Below, in pieces: positions 16,977 to 27,190 of a stretch of 64,000 bases of DNA (within the stretch, counting starts at the first letter, position 1; each line of letters opens with the position of its first letter). The stretch lies in contig NZ_VCNK01000025.1 in the NCBI RefSeq assembly GCF_006265095.1, forward strand, positions 51,190-115,189, given 5' to 3'. The DNA comes from Phaeobacter sp. B1627 (GTDB lineage Bacteria > Pseudomonadota > Alphaproteobacteria > Rhodobacterales > Rhodobacteraceae). The position numbers and the translations under genes were made by a program. The notes beneath the pieces were generated by a model, which worked only from the letters and a program-made list of their open reading frames with translations, searched no databases and was not told the origin of the DNA.

Positions 16977-19154
16977 CTAGCCCGCCTCGTCAATCTCCAC
17001 GGTGACAGAGGCCGACCGGCCCTCTTTGTCGACCACCACAAGCGTGACATGGCCCGGCCCGGGGCTCGGGAGGTTGATACTCCGGGACCGCAGACCCCGG
17101 GCCACCGGCACCCCATTCGCAAGCACAGTAAAAGGCGAACGACCGCCACGCAGTTTCAACGCCAACTGCCCCTCCTGCAGCGCCAATTTCGCCATATCAG
17201 GTGGAAAGACCACCTCCGGCGCCGTCGGCGCCCCCCCCAGGAACGCGGTGTCGCGCCCCCGAAAACGCTGAAGCGGCAGTGGCAATTCTGCCGACCCCAG
17301 GATCAGCGCATTCGCAGGCGGCGGCTGCAACGGATCCAACTCTGGCTTCAGAACCGCAAAAGCCTCGAACAACAGGGGCGCGGCAAGATCCGCCCCGAAG
17401 ACGCCCGGCACCGGGGTGCCATCCGCGCGCCCGAGCCATACCCCGATCACATGCCGCCCGTCCCACCCCACGGCCCAGGCATCCCTGTGGCCATAGGACG
17501 TGCCGGTCTTATAGGGCAAGACGCCAGGGCGGCCCCCCTGCGGCACGGGCAGGTCGCGCAGAATGTCGCTCAGATACCACGCGGCCACCGGAGAGATCAC
17601 ACGATCAGTTTCGCCGCGTGTTTCAAGTGAGGTCCTCAGGACAGGCCCCGTTCCCCCTGCCGCCAACACCGCGTAGAGCTGAACCAGATCGCGCAGGCTG
17701 ACCCCGACGCCCCCAAGGCTGACCGCCAGCCCCGCCTTGCCACCGGGCAGGACAGGTTGCATCCCCGCCCGCCGCATGGCCCCCATCAACCGCGACGGAC
17801 CGAGCGCATCGGTCAGCGCCACAACCGGCGTGTTCAGCGACATCTGCAAGGCGTCACGCACCCGCACATCCCCCCGGAACCGACCGTCGAAATTCTGCGG
17901 CGCATATCCGCCAAAGGACATGGGAGCGTCCGACATCAGCGTATCCGGGTGTACCAGACCTTCGTCAAACGCCAGCCCATAGATCAGCGGCTTGAGGGTC
18001 GACCCCGGCGAGCGATATGCGGTGGACATATCTATGAACCCACGCCGCGCCGTATTGGTATAATCCGGTGCGCCAAGCGCCGCGAGGATCTCTCCGTTCC
18101 GGTAGTCTGCCACGATCATCGCGGCCCCCAATCGGGCCTCAGCGGCCTGCGTTCTGCGCTTCAGGACAGCTTGCAGCCGGATCTGAAGGTCGCGATCCAA
18201 AGTCACATCAAACTGGCCTTGCGTGGGGGCGACAGCACGAAGATGGTCCCCAAGATGCGGCGCCAGAAGCGGGAATGGCCGCCGCGTGGTCGGGAGCGGG
18301 GCCCGCTTGGCCCGAAGCACGACCTCCTGCGGGAGCAGACCGGCGGATTGGCTCCGCGCCAGAACCCGGTTGCGCGCGGATCGCGCCTCCCCTACCGAAA
18401 GGTCAGGCCGACGCCGCTCGGGGGATTGCGGCAACGCCACGAGCAGGGCGCTTTCGGCCGCCGTCAACCGGTGCGGCTCCTTTCCGAACCACGCATAGCT
18501 GGCCGCACGGACCCCTTCGAGATTGCCCCCGAACGGAGCATGCGTGAGGTAGAGCGCAAGGATCTCCTCCTTGCTCAACCGCCGCTCCAATGCCAGCGCC
18601 ACACGCATCTGACGCAGTTTTCCGGCAAGCCGCCCCGTGGTCCCATTCTCCAGCAGCCGAGCGACCTGCATCGTCAGGGTCGACCCCCCGGACCGCGTCC
18701 GCTGATCACGCAGCGCCTGTCCAAGGACCCGCAGCATCGCCAGTGGATCAATGCCGCTGTGCGAGTAGAACCGCTTGTCCTCATAGGCGATCAGCATCCG
18801 CAGGTAGGCAGGATCCACATCCGCAAGCCCGGTGCGGAGCCGCCACCGGCCGTCCTCCACCGGATAGGCCCGCAGCAGCCGTCCCTCCCGGTCCCGGACC
18901 TCGACGGAGGTTGCCGCAAGCGTCTGTGGCAGAACGGTCACCTCGACCCAATGGTTGGCGACTTTGCTCGCCAGGACCAGCAGTATCAAAACGAACAATA
19001 TCCATGCGCGCGCCCCGATCAGACTGCCCCCATCGGAGCGCCTCGCGCTCCGGCCCGACCCTACGGTCGGGCAGCGCCCGGTCCCGGCAGGGGCCGGGCG
19101 CCCGCGCGCAGACCATCTCCCTTGACGCGAGGCAAACGGCAGATATCTGGTCAT
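16977..19154 (-). CDS. pbpC: Penicillin-binding protein 1C (bifunctional peptidoglycan synthase)
   Basis: 725-residue inner-membrane protein with a short cytoplasmic tail and one membrane anchor (WILFVLILLVLASKVANHW). The GT51 glycosyltransferase domain follows (AYEDKRFYSHSGIDP; SGGSTLTMQVARL; RRLSKEEILALYL). The transpeptidase has SPGSTLKP (SxxK), SLNTP and KTGTS. A C-terminal biPBP_C domain ends the protein. It starts inside the stop of the alpha-2-macroglobulin gene (ATGA overlap), so the two are co-translated, matching the E. coli yfhM-pbpC pairing. The first 45 residues are odd, arginine- and glycine-rich, and coincide with three DNA hairpins (19035-19101). Confidence 0.95.
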   Translation of the reverse strand: MTRYLPFASRQGRWSARGRPAPAGTGRCPTVGSGRSARRSDGGSLIGARAWILFVLILLVLASKVANHWVEVTVLPQTLAATSVEVRDREGRLLRAYPVEDGRWRLRTGLADVDPAYLRMLIAYEDKRFYSHSGIDPLAMLRVLGQALRDQRTRSGGSTLTMQVARLLENGTTGRLAGKLRQMRVALALERRLSKEEILALYLTHAPFGGNLEGVRAASYAWFGKEPHRLTAAESALLVALPQSPERRRPDLSVGEARSARNRVLARSQSAGLLPQEVVLRAKRAPLPTTRRPFPLLAPHLGDHLRAVAPTQGQFDVTLDRDLQIRLQAVLKRRTQAAEARLGAAMIVADYRNGEILAALGAPDYTNTARRGFIDMSTAYRSPGSTLKPLIYGLAFDEGLVHPDTLMSDAPMSFGGYAPQNFDGRFRGDVRVRDALQMSLNTPVVALTDALGPSRLMGAMRRAGMQPVLPGGKAGLAVSLGGVGVSLRDLVQLYAVLAAGGTGPVLRTSLETRGETDRVISPVAAWYLSDILRDLPVPQGGRPGVLPYKTGTSYGHRDAWAVGWDGRHVIGVWLGRADGTPVPGVFGADLAAPLLFEAFAVLKPELDPLQPPPANALILGSAELPLPLQRFRGRDTAFLGGAPTAPEVVFPPDMAKLALQEGQLALKLRGGRSPFTVLANGVPVARGLRSRSINLPSPGPGHVTLVVVDKEGRSASVTVEIDEAG
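19035..19101. repeat. Three tandem GC-rich palindromes inside the 5' end of pbpC
   Basis: Three adjoining hairpins occur within the coding region for the cytoplasmic tail. GGAGCGC-CTC-GCGCTCC is at 19035-19051, GCCCGACC-N4-GGTCGGGC at 19053-19072, and GCGCCCGG-N12-CCGGGCGC at 19074-19101. They encode a low-complexity Arg/Gly/Pro tail ahead of the membrane anchor. The arrangement looks like a REP-type element that landed in-frame just after the start codon. Family membership outside this window cannot be checked here. Confidence 0.55.
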
Positions 19155-22100
19155 TGAACCTGCAATCGACCGGCCGCTGTATTCGCGCGATAGGCTGGAC
19201 GATACATGTCCTCCACGGACGCGGCGGGGTGATGAAATGTGCCCGGGCTGACGGCGCGGACCATATAGGCGAGCGTGATTGTTTCATCGCCCGTGCTGGT
19301 CACCGCCGCCAAAAACCGATCCGAACGGAACTCCGTGTGATCCGCGTCCCAAAGGGACAACCAATCCAGATCCCGCAAATCCCCCGAGCGCAACAGGGTC
19401 GGATTATCAATCTCCAGCCCCGCCGGCAGCGGGTCATTCACCATCAGCCGCGCCCCGATATCCTCGGCCGGATGCACGCGCAAGACGGCCACCAGACGCG
19501 TTCCGACAGCCACCGAAGCCAGATCCACCGGCTCTCCCTCCGGCGTGTAATATTCCCGGGTCAGCGAAAAGCCATAGCCCCGGGCCGAGGGCGGAACCAC
19601 CGGTACGCCGATCCGCGTCAGGGTGATGTCCGTCCGGCCACCGGCCCGGGCAGTTATGGACAAGTCACGCGCATGGCCACCCTCCGTCACCTCGACAAAG
19701 GCGCCGCCAACCGGCTGACCATTGACCAGGAGGCCGGAGTCTTCCGGGTGGCTCACCAAGGCCTGCGCCGCCATCAAACTCCAGGCCGCCTCCTGGGTCG
19801 AGCGGAGGCCCTCCGACGCGCTCAGCCGGGCCCCTAGCGCATCACGGTCGACAGCCAGGCTGCCCGCCTCGGTGGCCAATGCCAGGACGGCGGCGCTATC
19901 GCGCAATTCCGTGCCGTAGTCCACCCGCAGGACCGCTGTTTCGTTCGCCTGCCCCGGCTCTGCTTCCGCTGCGGCAATCATCCGCGCTGCGCGATCAAAC
20001 AACTCGTCAGCCCGGCGCTGATCGCCATAGGCCGCGAGCGCTGCGCCCAGTTGCGCAGCCGCCATGGGGGTGGAGAACGCATCGGCCTTCACATCGGCAT
20101 AATAGCGCAAATCTCCCATTGCGGCGGCCCCCTCGCGCGCCAGAACGAACAGGGCATAGGCGATCTCCTCGCCGCCACTGTCAAAGTCGGGGGCATAGTT
20201 CAGCCGGTTTCGCAGATTGTCCATCGCGCGGGCAAAGGCCTGATCCGGCACGCCGTAGCCCTGCGTCCGCGCCCGGCTCAGGAAATCCGACACATAGGCA
20301 TCCAACCACAGGTCACCGCTCTCGGCGCGCCAGAGCCCAAAGGCTCCGTTGGCCGCTTGCCGGGTGAGCACCTTGCGAATGGCGTCATCGATCCGCGCAT
20401 CGACCCGGGGACCGTCGCCCAAGCCCGCGGCCTCTGCCACTGATGACAGATACAGGAGCGGCAGCGCCCTGGACGTGATCTGCTCGGTGCAGCCATAGGG
20501 GTAGCCGTCAAGCTGGCTGAGCAGCCCCGGCACGTCAAACTGCGCCAGCGGACCAGCCGATATTACAGCCCGCGCACTGCCGGGGCGCAGCCCGTCAAAC
20601 ACATCCGCGCCAAAGTGAAAGCTGTCCCCGCCAGCAAGCGAAAAGCGTCGCGTCTCCGACACTTCCGGATCGTTGGCCCGCACCGGCAGGCGCAGGATCT
20701 GCTGCAGCGCCGCCCCCCCCGGTGGCGTTATCGTCAGCCGCACCTCCGGATCGCCCAGCAGGGTTGCGCTGACCGGAAGATCCAGCATCACACGGCCCTG
20801 CTCCGCGAGGGTCACCGAAGCCGGAAGCTCGCCCAGCACGAGGCCCGCACCGAGAACCTCGGCCAGCAGGTCGACCTCTCCCGCCGGACCATCGGCGTGG
20901 GTGATATCCAACCGGATCCGGCTGCGGTCTCCCGGCGCCATAAAGCGTGGCAGCGACGCGGTCACCACAACCGGATCGCGTACAATCATATCGGCCTCCG
21001 CTTGCCCTACCGATCGGTCAGACCACGCGACAGCCATCAGCCGAACAGTTCCGTTGAACTCCGGCAAGGCAACCGGCAAGGCCGCACGCCCCTGCGCATC
21101 CAGCCGCACAGGACCATGAAACACCGACATCAGATCCTGCGTTGGGGGCGGTGACTGGAACTGCGCGGTCTGCCCGGCATCGCCACCGGAGCGCAGTCGG
21201 CCAAGGGCACCATTGCCCGGATCAATCAGGCGCCCGTAGAGGTCGCGCAACTCCATACCCAACTGTCGCTGCCCATGAAAATAGCCTGCGGGGTCAGGGC
21301 TTCGGAAGCCGGTGAGGTTCAAAATACCGACATCCACAGCCGCAAGGGTCACCCAGACCTCCTCACCCGGCCGCGCTCCGCTGACCTGCACGACGGCATC
21401 TATGGTCTGACGCGGGCGCGTGACCTCCGGCACATCAATGGCAACGGTCAACTCCTGCCCCGGTTGCACCACTGAAGCATGGGCAATGCCCAGCGCGCGT
21501 ACAGGCGTCCGCGCCTCGCGATTGGCGGCCGGCTGAATGACGGAGGCCGCGACATAGGCGCCGCTGCCCCAATCGGGACTGACGGTCAGCGGGATCACGT
21601 TTTCCCCTGCCGTGACCTCCACCGCCTGCCGCTCGATCAGTTCGCTGCCGATGACCGAGATCAACGCAGTGCCCGGTGCCTGCGCCACGATCCGCAACCG
21701 CACCGTGTCACCGGGACCGTAGGTATCGGCATCCAACGACAGCTCAAGCCGGTCCGGCGTTGCCGCGTCAGAAGCAGGCATGTACCAGCCCGCATAGAAA
21801 TCCTGTGCCGCCGTCACATAGTCCCCGCCGACCCGTTCGACCACCAGTTCATACCGTCCCCAGTCCACAGGCGCGGCAACAGATACCGGATCCTGACCCA
21901 GGAGCGCCTGCCCGCTGGCAATACGTTCGCGGCGCGTGATCGGCTCCCACTCCCAGTTGCCATAGAGCTGATACCACTGGTAGCGGGTCTCTATGCGGTT
22001 CAGCACCCATTGCACCTGCATCGGGGTCGCTGTCAGATCCGCGTCGAGCGCGATCAGATCGAACCCCGCTTCGGTGCCTTCGGCCACCACATCCTCCGCA

Positions 22101-24616
22101 AAATGCGTCTTTATGCCAATCACGGGAGTGGCCGGGCGCATCGGGACCGTCATCTCACGTTCGACCGGGCGGGCAGATCCATCGGACAGCCGACTGCGCA
22201 GCCGTGCCTCCAGCGGCAGGCCTTCCGCCTCGGTGTCAGGGAGCTCGCCAACCGCCAGCACCTGGCCTGTTGCATCGGTATCTTCGGCGCTGAAGAACCG
22301 GGTCTGACGCGTGACCTCGGCGTCATAGCGGCCAAAGCGATAGCCCGGCCAATCCGCAAGCTGGCGCACCGGCTGCAGCGAGATGTCACCTTCGACCGAC
22401 AACCCGGCGCCGGGCGCGCCGAACAAAAAGCGCGCCTGAATGTCGACAAGCATCTGACCGCCCGGGCGCAAGCCGGCTGCGTCGCGGATGTGCTGTTCGA
22501 AATCAATCCGCTCCGGCAGGAAATCCTCAACCAGTACGGTTTCCCGGCTCACCGGGTCAGAGGTGGGGTCGGCGTAGATTTCCACGGCCCAGGCGCCACG
22601 CGGCGCAGTCTCGCCCACCGGCAATGCAAAGACATGCCCCCCAGCCTGACCGCCGTCCGAGACGTGGCGCGAATATTCCACGCCATCGGGCCGTTTCAAA
22701 ATCGCAGTCAGCGGCAGCGCGTCGATAGCCTGCGCCTGCGGGTCGCGCGCAAGGGCTGTGGCGTGGATGGTTTCGCCCGCGCGATAGGCGCCGCGGTCCG
22801 TCGTCAGGAAGACATCCACCGGCCCGGGTGCCGCGCGGCCTTCGACGCCGCGATCGGACAGGTCAAAGCCGGCATCGCGCAGCGACAAAAAGGCAAAGTC
22901 CGCCTCTCCGGCGCGCGCCACGATCATCGCCGGTGCAGCGCTGCCCCGGCCCCGGGTCAACCCCGGCGCGAAATGCGCATAGCCCGTGTCATCGGTCACC
23001 GACCGGGAGATCACCGCATTGGCCTCGGATATCAGCTCCACTGTGATACCGGCCCGCGCCCCGGCGTCAGACAGCCCCATGACCTGCACATGCAGCCCAT
23101 CGGCACCGGCCATGGAACTCAATCCCAGATCCGTCAGCACGAACCACTGCATCGCCGCCGGATCATCATAGGGGTCGGCGCCGGGAATTGCGGCGCTCAG
23201 GGCATAGATCCCGACAGGTTGATCCCGCAGCACCTCGCCGAGCGGCAAGCGCGTGGTCACATCGCGATTGAGATCCTGCACCACCTCGGCGGTTCCGGAC
23301 CACAGGTTTTCTGCCATCGTTTCATCAAAGCTCTCGCTCTGCCAATAGCTGAGCGGGCGGGCGAAATAGTCCTCCTGCATGCTGCGCAGCAAATTGCGGT
23401 CGCTGATACGGAACAGCTCCAGATCGAGCGCCGTGGTGTTGACCGTTTCCACCGGCAGCGCCGTAGTCGCGCTCCGTGCCAGAACATAGGCCCGGCCGGG
23501 GAACCGCACCGACGGGCGGCGGTCGCGGATATAATGGCTGAGCGTCACATCCTTGGACAGGGTTTCCCCACTGGCCGCAGGCAGCCCCCGGCGCAGGGTC
23601 AGACGCAGATGCTGACCATGATCCAGCCCGGACAGGCACAGTTCACGCCCGTTGGCTTCTGTCGCCAGCCCGGTGGCATCCGATTTCAGATAATCGCCAT
23701 AGGTGACATCCCTGCGCGCCAGATCTTCGGAAAACGCGATGCAGAGCCGGGGATCGGCGCCATCTGCCTCAACCCGCGTGTCGCTGACGCGAAAACCGTA
23801 TTTCGCGATGGCATCCTCCAACATCACAGAGATCTCGTGACGAGGGGCAATCTCCTCTGCCCGCCGCAAGAGGGATATCATGTCGCGGCCCCGGCCCAGC
23901 CTTTCCAGAAGCGGCGCGGCTTCGACAAGTGCGGTCACCTGCAAGCCCGGCGCATCTGCCCGCAGGTATCCATTCAATGACGCCGCGAGCGCCTCGGCGA
24001 TATTGCGTCGGGTTTCGCTGGCGGAAGAGGCTGGAAGTGCCGCAATGAAGCGCGCGTATTCCACCCAGAGATCAGGCGCATCGCTCAGCGCTACCGCCTC
24101 GCCCATCCATCTGGCGGCCAGGGTTGCGTTGCCACTGGCGGACAGTTTCCGCGCCTCATCAATCAATACCCCGAGGCGGCGGCCGCTCAGCGGATAGCGG
24201 CGACCGATGCCGAGCGCCAGGGAACGTGCCGCTTCAATATCCGGCGGGTTGATACCCTCCAGACGCCCGGCGCGTTCATTCGCCCGCAAAGCAAGCTGCG
24301 GGTCCTGCTTCAGTTTGCGCAGCGTCAGCGCACCAGAGAATGGCGAGGGTTCCCGCAGCTCGGATTTTGGAAAACACGCATTGGATTTTAGGTTGTAGAC
24401 CAAACCGACACAGGCCGCCTGAGTGCTGCAGGCCCGCTGACAGGCCTGCAGCGAGGTATCGAAAATCGCCTGCAGGTCTGCCCCGAAATGGTCAGTATCC
24501 GGTTGAGTGACAAAGCGCGCATCCGGCAGTACCTGCGGCGTGTCACCGGCTGCGCTCACCAGATGAGCGGAAATAAATGCAAGAATAAATGTGAATGAAA
24601 TCAACAGTCGCCGCAT
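19151..24616 (-). CDS. Bacterial alpha-2-macroglobulin with N-terminal PAN/Apple domain
   Basis: 1821-residue secreted protease trap of the YfhM type, thought to protect the periplasm when the wall is breached. The signal peptide is MRRLLISFTFILAFISAHLVSA, then a Cys-rich PAN/Apple-like domain (SLQACQRACSTQAACVGLVYN) at about residues 55-95, MG domains, and the thioester motif GYPYGCTEQ with Cys1376. The thioester is intact, so covalent protease capture is possible. There is no lipobox, whereas E. coli YfhM is a lipoprotein; this one would be soluble or otherwise anchored. GGGAGGA sits 6 bp upstream of the ATG at 24616. It is coupled to pbpC downstream. Confidence 0.92.
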   Translation of the reverse strand: MRRLLISFTFILAFISAHLVSAAGDTPQVLPDARFVTQPDTDHFGADLQAIFDTSLQACQRACSTQAACVGLVYNLKSNACFPKSELREPSPFSGALTLRKLKQDPQLALRANERAGRLEGINPPDIEAARSLALGIGRRYPLSGRRLGVLIDEARKLSASGNATLAARWMGEAVALSDAPDLWVEYARFIAALPASSASETRRNIAEALAASLNGYLRADAPGLQVTALVEAAPLLERLGRGRDMISLLRRAEEIAPRHEISVMLEDAIAKYGFRVSDTRVEADGADPRLCIAFSEDLARRDVTYGDYLKSDATGLATEANGRELCLSGLDHGQHLRLTLRRGLPAASGETLSKDVTLSHYIRDRRPSVRFPGRAYVLARSATTALPVETVNTTALDLELFRISDRNLLRSMQEDYFARPLSYWQSESFDETMAENLWSGTAEVVQDLNRDVTTRLPLGEVLRDQPVGIYALSAAIPGADPYDDPAAMQWFVLTDLGLSSMAGADGLHVQVMGLSDAGARAGITVELISEANAVISRSVTDDTGYAHFAPGLTRGRGSAAPAMIVARAGEADFAFLSLRDAGFDLSDRGVEGRAAPGPVDVFLTTDRGAYRAGETIHATALARDPQAQAIDALPLTAILKRPDGVEYSRHVSDGGQAGGHVFALPVGETAPRGAWAVEIYADPTSDPVSRETVLVEDFLPERIDFEQHIRDAAGLRPGGQMLVDIQARFLFGAPGAGLSVEGDISLQPVRQLADWPGYRFGRYDAEVTRQTRFFSAEDTDATGQVLAVGELPDTEAEGLPLEARLRSRLSDGSARPVEREMTVPMRPATPVIGIKTHFAEDVVAEGTEAGFDLIALDADLTATPMQVQWVLNRIETRYQWYQLYGNWEWEPITRRERIASGQALLGQDPVSVAAPVDWGRYELVVERVGGDYVTAAQDFYAGWYMPASDAATPDRLELSLDADTYGPGDTVRLRIVAQAPGTALISVIGSELIERQAVEVTAGENVIPLTVSPDWGSGAYVAASVIQPAANREARTPVRALGIAHASVVQPGQELTVAIDVPEVTRPRQTIDAVVQVSGARPGEEVWVTLAAVDVGILNLTGFRSPDPAGYFHGQRQLGMELRDLYGRLIDPGNGALGRLRSGGDAGQTAQFQSPPPTQDLMSVFHGPVRLDAQGRAALPVALPEFNGTVRLMAVAWSDRSVGQAEADMIVRDPVVVTASLPRFMAPGDRSRIRLDITHADGPAGEVDLLAEVLGAGLVLGELPASVTLAEQGRVMLDLPVSATLLGDPEVRLTITPPGGAALQQILRLPVRANDPEVSETRRFSLAGGDSFHFGADVFDGLRPGSARAVISAGPLAQFDVPGLLSQLDGYPYGCTEQITSRALPLLYLSSVAEAAGLGDGPRVDARIDDAIRKVLTRQAANGAFGLWRAESGDLWLDAYVSDFLSRARTQGYGVPDQAFARAMDNLRNRLNYAPDFDSGGEEIAYALFVLAREGAAAMGDLRYYADVKADAFSTPMAAAQLGAALAAYGDQRRADELFDRAARMIAAAEAEPGQANETAVLRVDYGTELRDSAAVLALATEAGSLAVDRDALGARLSASEGLRSTQEAAWSLMAAQALVSHPEDSGLLVNGQPVGGAFVEVTEGGHARDLSITARAGGRTDITLTRIGVPVVPPSARGYGFSLTREYYTPEGEPVDLASVAVGTRLVAVLRVHPAEDIGARLMVNDPLPAGLEIDNPTLLRSGDLRDLDWLSLWDADHTEFRSDRFLAAVTSTGDETITLAYMVRAVSPGTFHHPAASVEDMYRPAYRANTAAGRLQVQ

Positions 24617-24768
24617 GGAATCCTCCCTGTCGCTACGGAAAGGCTGACATGCACTTAACCTCATAGCAAGGACCAGCATCGTAACAGCGACGCTAAAGGC
24701 AAATTAAGAATTGCATGCGAGGATGTGCCTGCAGGTGTGGATGACGAAGAAAGCTGGAGTTGGCGCGA

Positions 24769-27054
24769 ATGTCGCTTGCTGAAAAACTGGCACAGGAGCG
24801 CAGGGCCCGGCTGGCGGCAGAGCGACTTCTGGAGCTGAAACAAGCAGAGTTGACCGATGCGAACCGCAAGCTCGGTCGGCATGCGCTTGCGCTGACCAGA
24901 CGCATTGGCGCCACGCAGGCCGAGATCGCAACGTTCCGGCATGAAAATGAACGGGTCAAAAGCGACCTGAATACCGCGAACGAAAAGGTCGAACAGGCCG
25001 AGCGGCGGCTGTGGCATTCGATACAGGCCTTTCAGGACGGATTTGCGTTTTTCGACAGCAACAGCAAACTGATCGGGGCCAATACCGCCTATCTGAATAT
25101 CTTCGAAGGGGTCGAAGAGGTCTCTCCGGGGGTGTCCTATGTCCGCATTCTTCAGATCCTCACAGACGAAGGGCTGATCGACACCGAAGAGCTGTCTGCC
25201 GATGCCTGGCGCGCGATGATGACCGAACGCTGGATGTCACCCGCCCCCGAAGCCACGGTGGTCAGACTGTGGAACGACCGCTACGTGAAGCTGATCGACC
25301 AACGCGGTTTTGACGGCGATATCGTCAGCCTGGCGCTCGATATCACCGCAACTGTCCACTATGAGGAAGAGCTGCGCACCGCCCGCGAGCGCGCCGAAGC
25401 CGCGAACCGCGCAAAGTCGGCCTTTCTCGCCAATATGAGCCATGAGATCCGCACCCCGATGAACGGCGTCGTCGGCATGGCCGAACTTTTGAACGATACC
25501 CCGCTGACCGAAGAACAGCGCCTCTACGCCGGCACCATCAAGAACTCGGGCGAAGCACTGTTGGTGATCATCAATGATGTGCTCGACTATTCCAAGATCG
25601 AGGCGGAAAAACTGGTTCTGAACCCGGAACCTTTCGACCTCGAAGCCTGCATGCATGAGGTGATCATGCTGCTGCAGGCGAACGCCCGTGACAAGGGGCT
25701 GACACTGTTGGTGGACTATGATCTTTTCATGCCGACCAATTTTGTCGGCGACCCGGGGCGCATACGCCAGATCCTGACCAACCTGATCGGAAACGCGGTC
25801 AAATTCACCAACCATGGCCACGTAACGGCTCGCGTGACCGGCGTGCCGCATCCCGAGGACAACACTGTGATGCTTCATATTTCCATCGAAGATACCGGAA
25901 TTGGTATCCCGAAGGAAAAGATCAACCACATCTTTGGCGAGTTCAATCAGGTTGAAGACGCCACCAACCGGGAGTTTGAAGGCACTGGCCTTGGTCTCGC
26001 GATCACCGAACGGCTGATCAAGATGATGGATGGGGAGATCTGGGTCGAAAGCGATTTCGGTGTCGGATCCTGTTTTGGTTTCCGGTTGCCCCTGGTGGTT
26101 GCAGACGGCAGCAAGGTCAATGCGCCTGACATGCCGCAGAATCTGCACCATGTGATGATTGTGGACGATATGCAGATCAACCGCGAAATTCTGAACCGTC
26201 AATTGCAGCGGCTCGGGCTGCAGGTAACGCCGGTCTCCAGCGGTGCGGAAGCTCTCGAAAAAATGTCGAAAGACATCGATCTGGTGGTCACCGACCGGAA
26301 CCTGCCTGGTATGGACGGTGTGAAACTCGCGCGCAGCCTGCGCCATGACTGGCAAGATGTGCCGGTGTTGCTGCTCACGTCGGACCCGGCCGATATTCGC
26401 GACCTGTCGATTCAGGATATCTTTGCCGGTGTGCTGCAAAAACCTCTGCCACGCGGTGCCCTGTTCACTGCTCTCTCCTCGCTGGACACACCCAAACTTC
26501 CCAGCCCGCCCCGCTGTCCTAGCCTCGGCGACATGGACGATGTAACGCCTGAGGTATCATCCGAAACATCATCTGAGCCATCGTCCGAATGCGCAGATTC
26601 GGCGCATCCGGACGGCGCGGATTTGCCGCGCATGCGGGTCATGGCGGCAGAGGACAACCGCACCAACCAGCTCGTATTCCGCAAGATGGTAAAAGACCTG
26701 AACATTGACCTGCAGTTTGCAAATAACGGTCAGGAGGCGGTAGACCTCTACCAGAGCTTTGCACCCGATCTGATATTCATGGATATTTCCATGCCCAAGA
26801 TGGACGGAAAAGAAGCCACTCAAGTTATTCGCGAACTGGAAAAGACCTCGTCCTCTCGCGTGCAGATCGTCGCCCTGACGGCACATGCCATGGACGGGGA
26901 CTCCGAGGGGATCCTCGCAGCGGGCCTGGATGACTATCTGACCAAGCCCCTGCGCAAAGGCCTCATTCACGAGCGTATCATGAACAATGTGCCGTCTGGT
27001 GTCGCGCCGCTGATCACAGAACGCAAAAACGGAGATCTGCGCGCAACCGCCTGA
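24769..27054 (+). CDS. Cytoplasmic hybrid sensor histidine kinase with two receiver domains
   Basis: 761-residue protein. In order it has an N-terminal coiled coil (about residues 1-85), a PAS-like domain (SIQAFQDGFAFFDSNSKLIGAN), HisKA with the phosphoacceptor His in ANMSHEIRTPMNGV, an HATPase domain (DPGRIRQILTNLIGNAVKF; DTGIGIP; EGTGLGLAI), and two receivers. The first receiver has Asp in VVTDRNLPGMDG and Lys in LQKPL; the second has Asp in IFMDISMPKMDG and Lys in LTKPL. A Ser/Glu-rich linker joins the receivers. No membrane segment is visible, so it should sense a cytosolic cue. No separate response regulator gene is adjacent. The ATG at 24769 was chosen; GGAG precedes it. Confidence 0.9.
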   Translation: MSLAEKLAQERRARLAAERLLELKQAELTDANRKLGRHALALTRRIGATQAEIATFRHENERVKSDLNTANEKVEQAERRLWHSIQAFQDGFAFFDSNSKLIGANTAYLNIFEGVEEVSPGVSYVRILQILTDEGLIDTEELSADAWRAMMTERWMSPAPEATVVRLWNDRYVKLIDQRGFDGDIVSLALDITATVHYEEELRTARERAEAANRAKSAFLANMSHEIRTPMNGVVGMAELLNDTPLTEEQRLYAGTIKNSGEALLVIINDVLDYSKIEAEKLVLNPEPFDLEACMHEVIMLLQANARDKGLTLLVDYDLFMPTNFVGDPGRIRQILTNLIGNAVKFTNHGHVTARVTGVPHPEDNTVMLHISIEDTGIGIPKEKINHIFGEFNQVEDATNREFEGTGLGLAITERLIKMMDGEIWVESDFGVGSCFGFRLPLVVADGSKVNAPDMPQNLHHVMIVDDMQINREILNRQLQRLGLQVTPVSSGAEALEKMSKDIDLVVTDRNLPGMDGVKLARSLRHDWQDVPVLLLTSDPADIRDLSIQDIFAGVLQKPLPRGALFTALSSLDTPKLPSPPRCPSLGDMDDVTPEVSSETSSEPSSECADSAHPDGADLPRMRVMAAEDNRTNQLVFRKMVKDLNIDLQFANNGQEAVDLYQSFAPDLIFMDISMPKMDGKEATQVIRELEKTSSSRVQIVALTAHAMDGDSEGILAAGLDDYLTKPLRKGLIHERIMNNVPSGVAPLITERKNGDLRATA

Positions 27055-27114
27055 CCCGCAGAGCAGAACACTCGCGGATCGGGCTGGGCATGAACCTATA
27101 GTACGGCCACTGGC

Positions 27115-27133
27115 CGCCGCGCGAACCGCGGCG
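27115..27133. terminator. Hairpin between the convergent kinase and yaaA genes
   Basis: CGCCGCG, a 5-base loop, then CGCGGCG, in the 136-bp gap between two convergent stops. No T-run follows on either strand. The position suggests a bidirectional termination aid; evidence is structure and context only. Confidence 0.4.
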
Positions 27134-27190
27134 ACGTCGCATTGAATACACCCCCTGCAAACCGTCCTGCTCGCCACCGGCTGACTGGTG

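Noticed and set aside
21479..23980. 833-codon open frame on the plus strand
   Set aside because: Antisense to the alpha-2-macroglobulin gene, with no recognisable domain and the His/Arg/Gln-rich composition typical of shadow frames.
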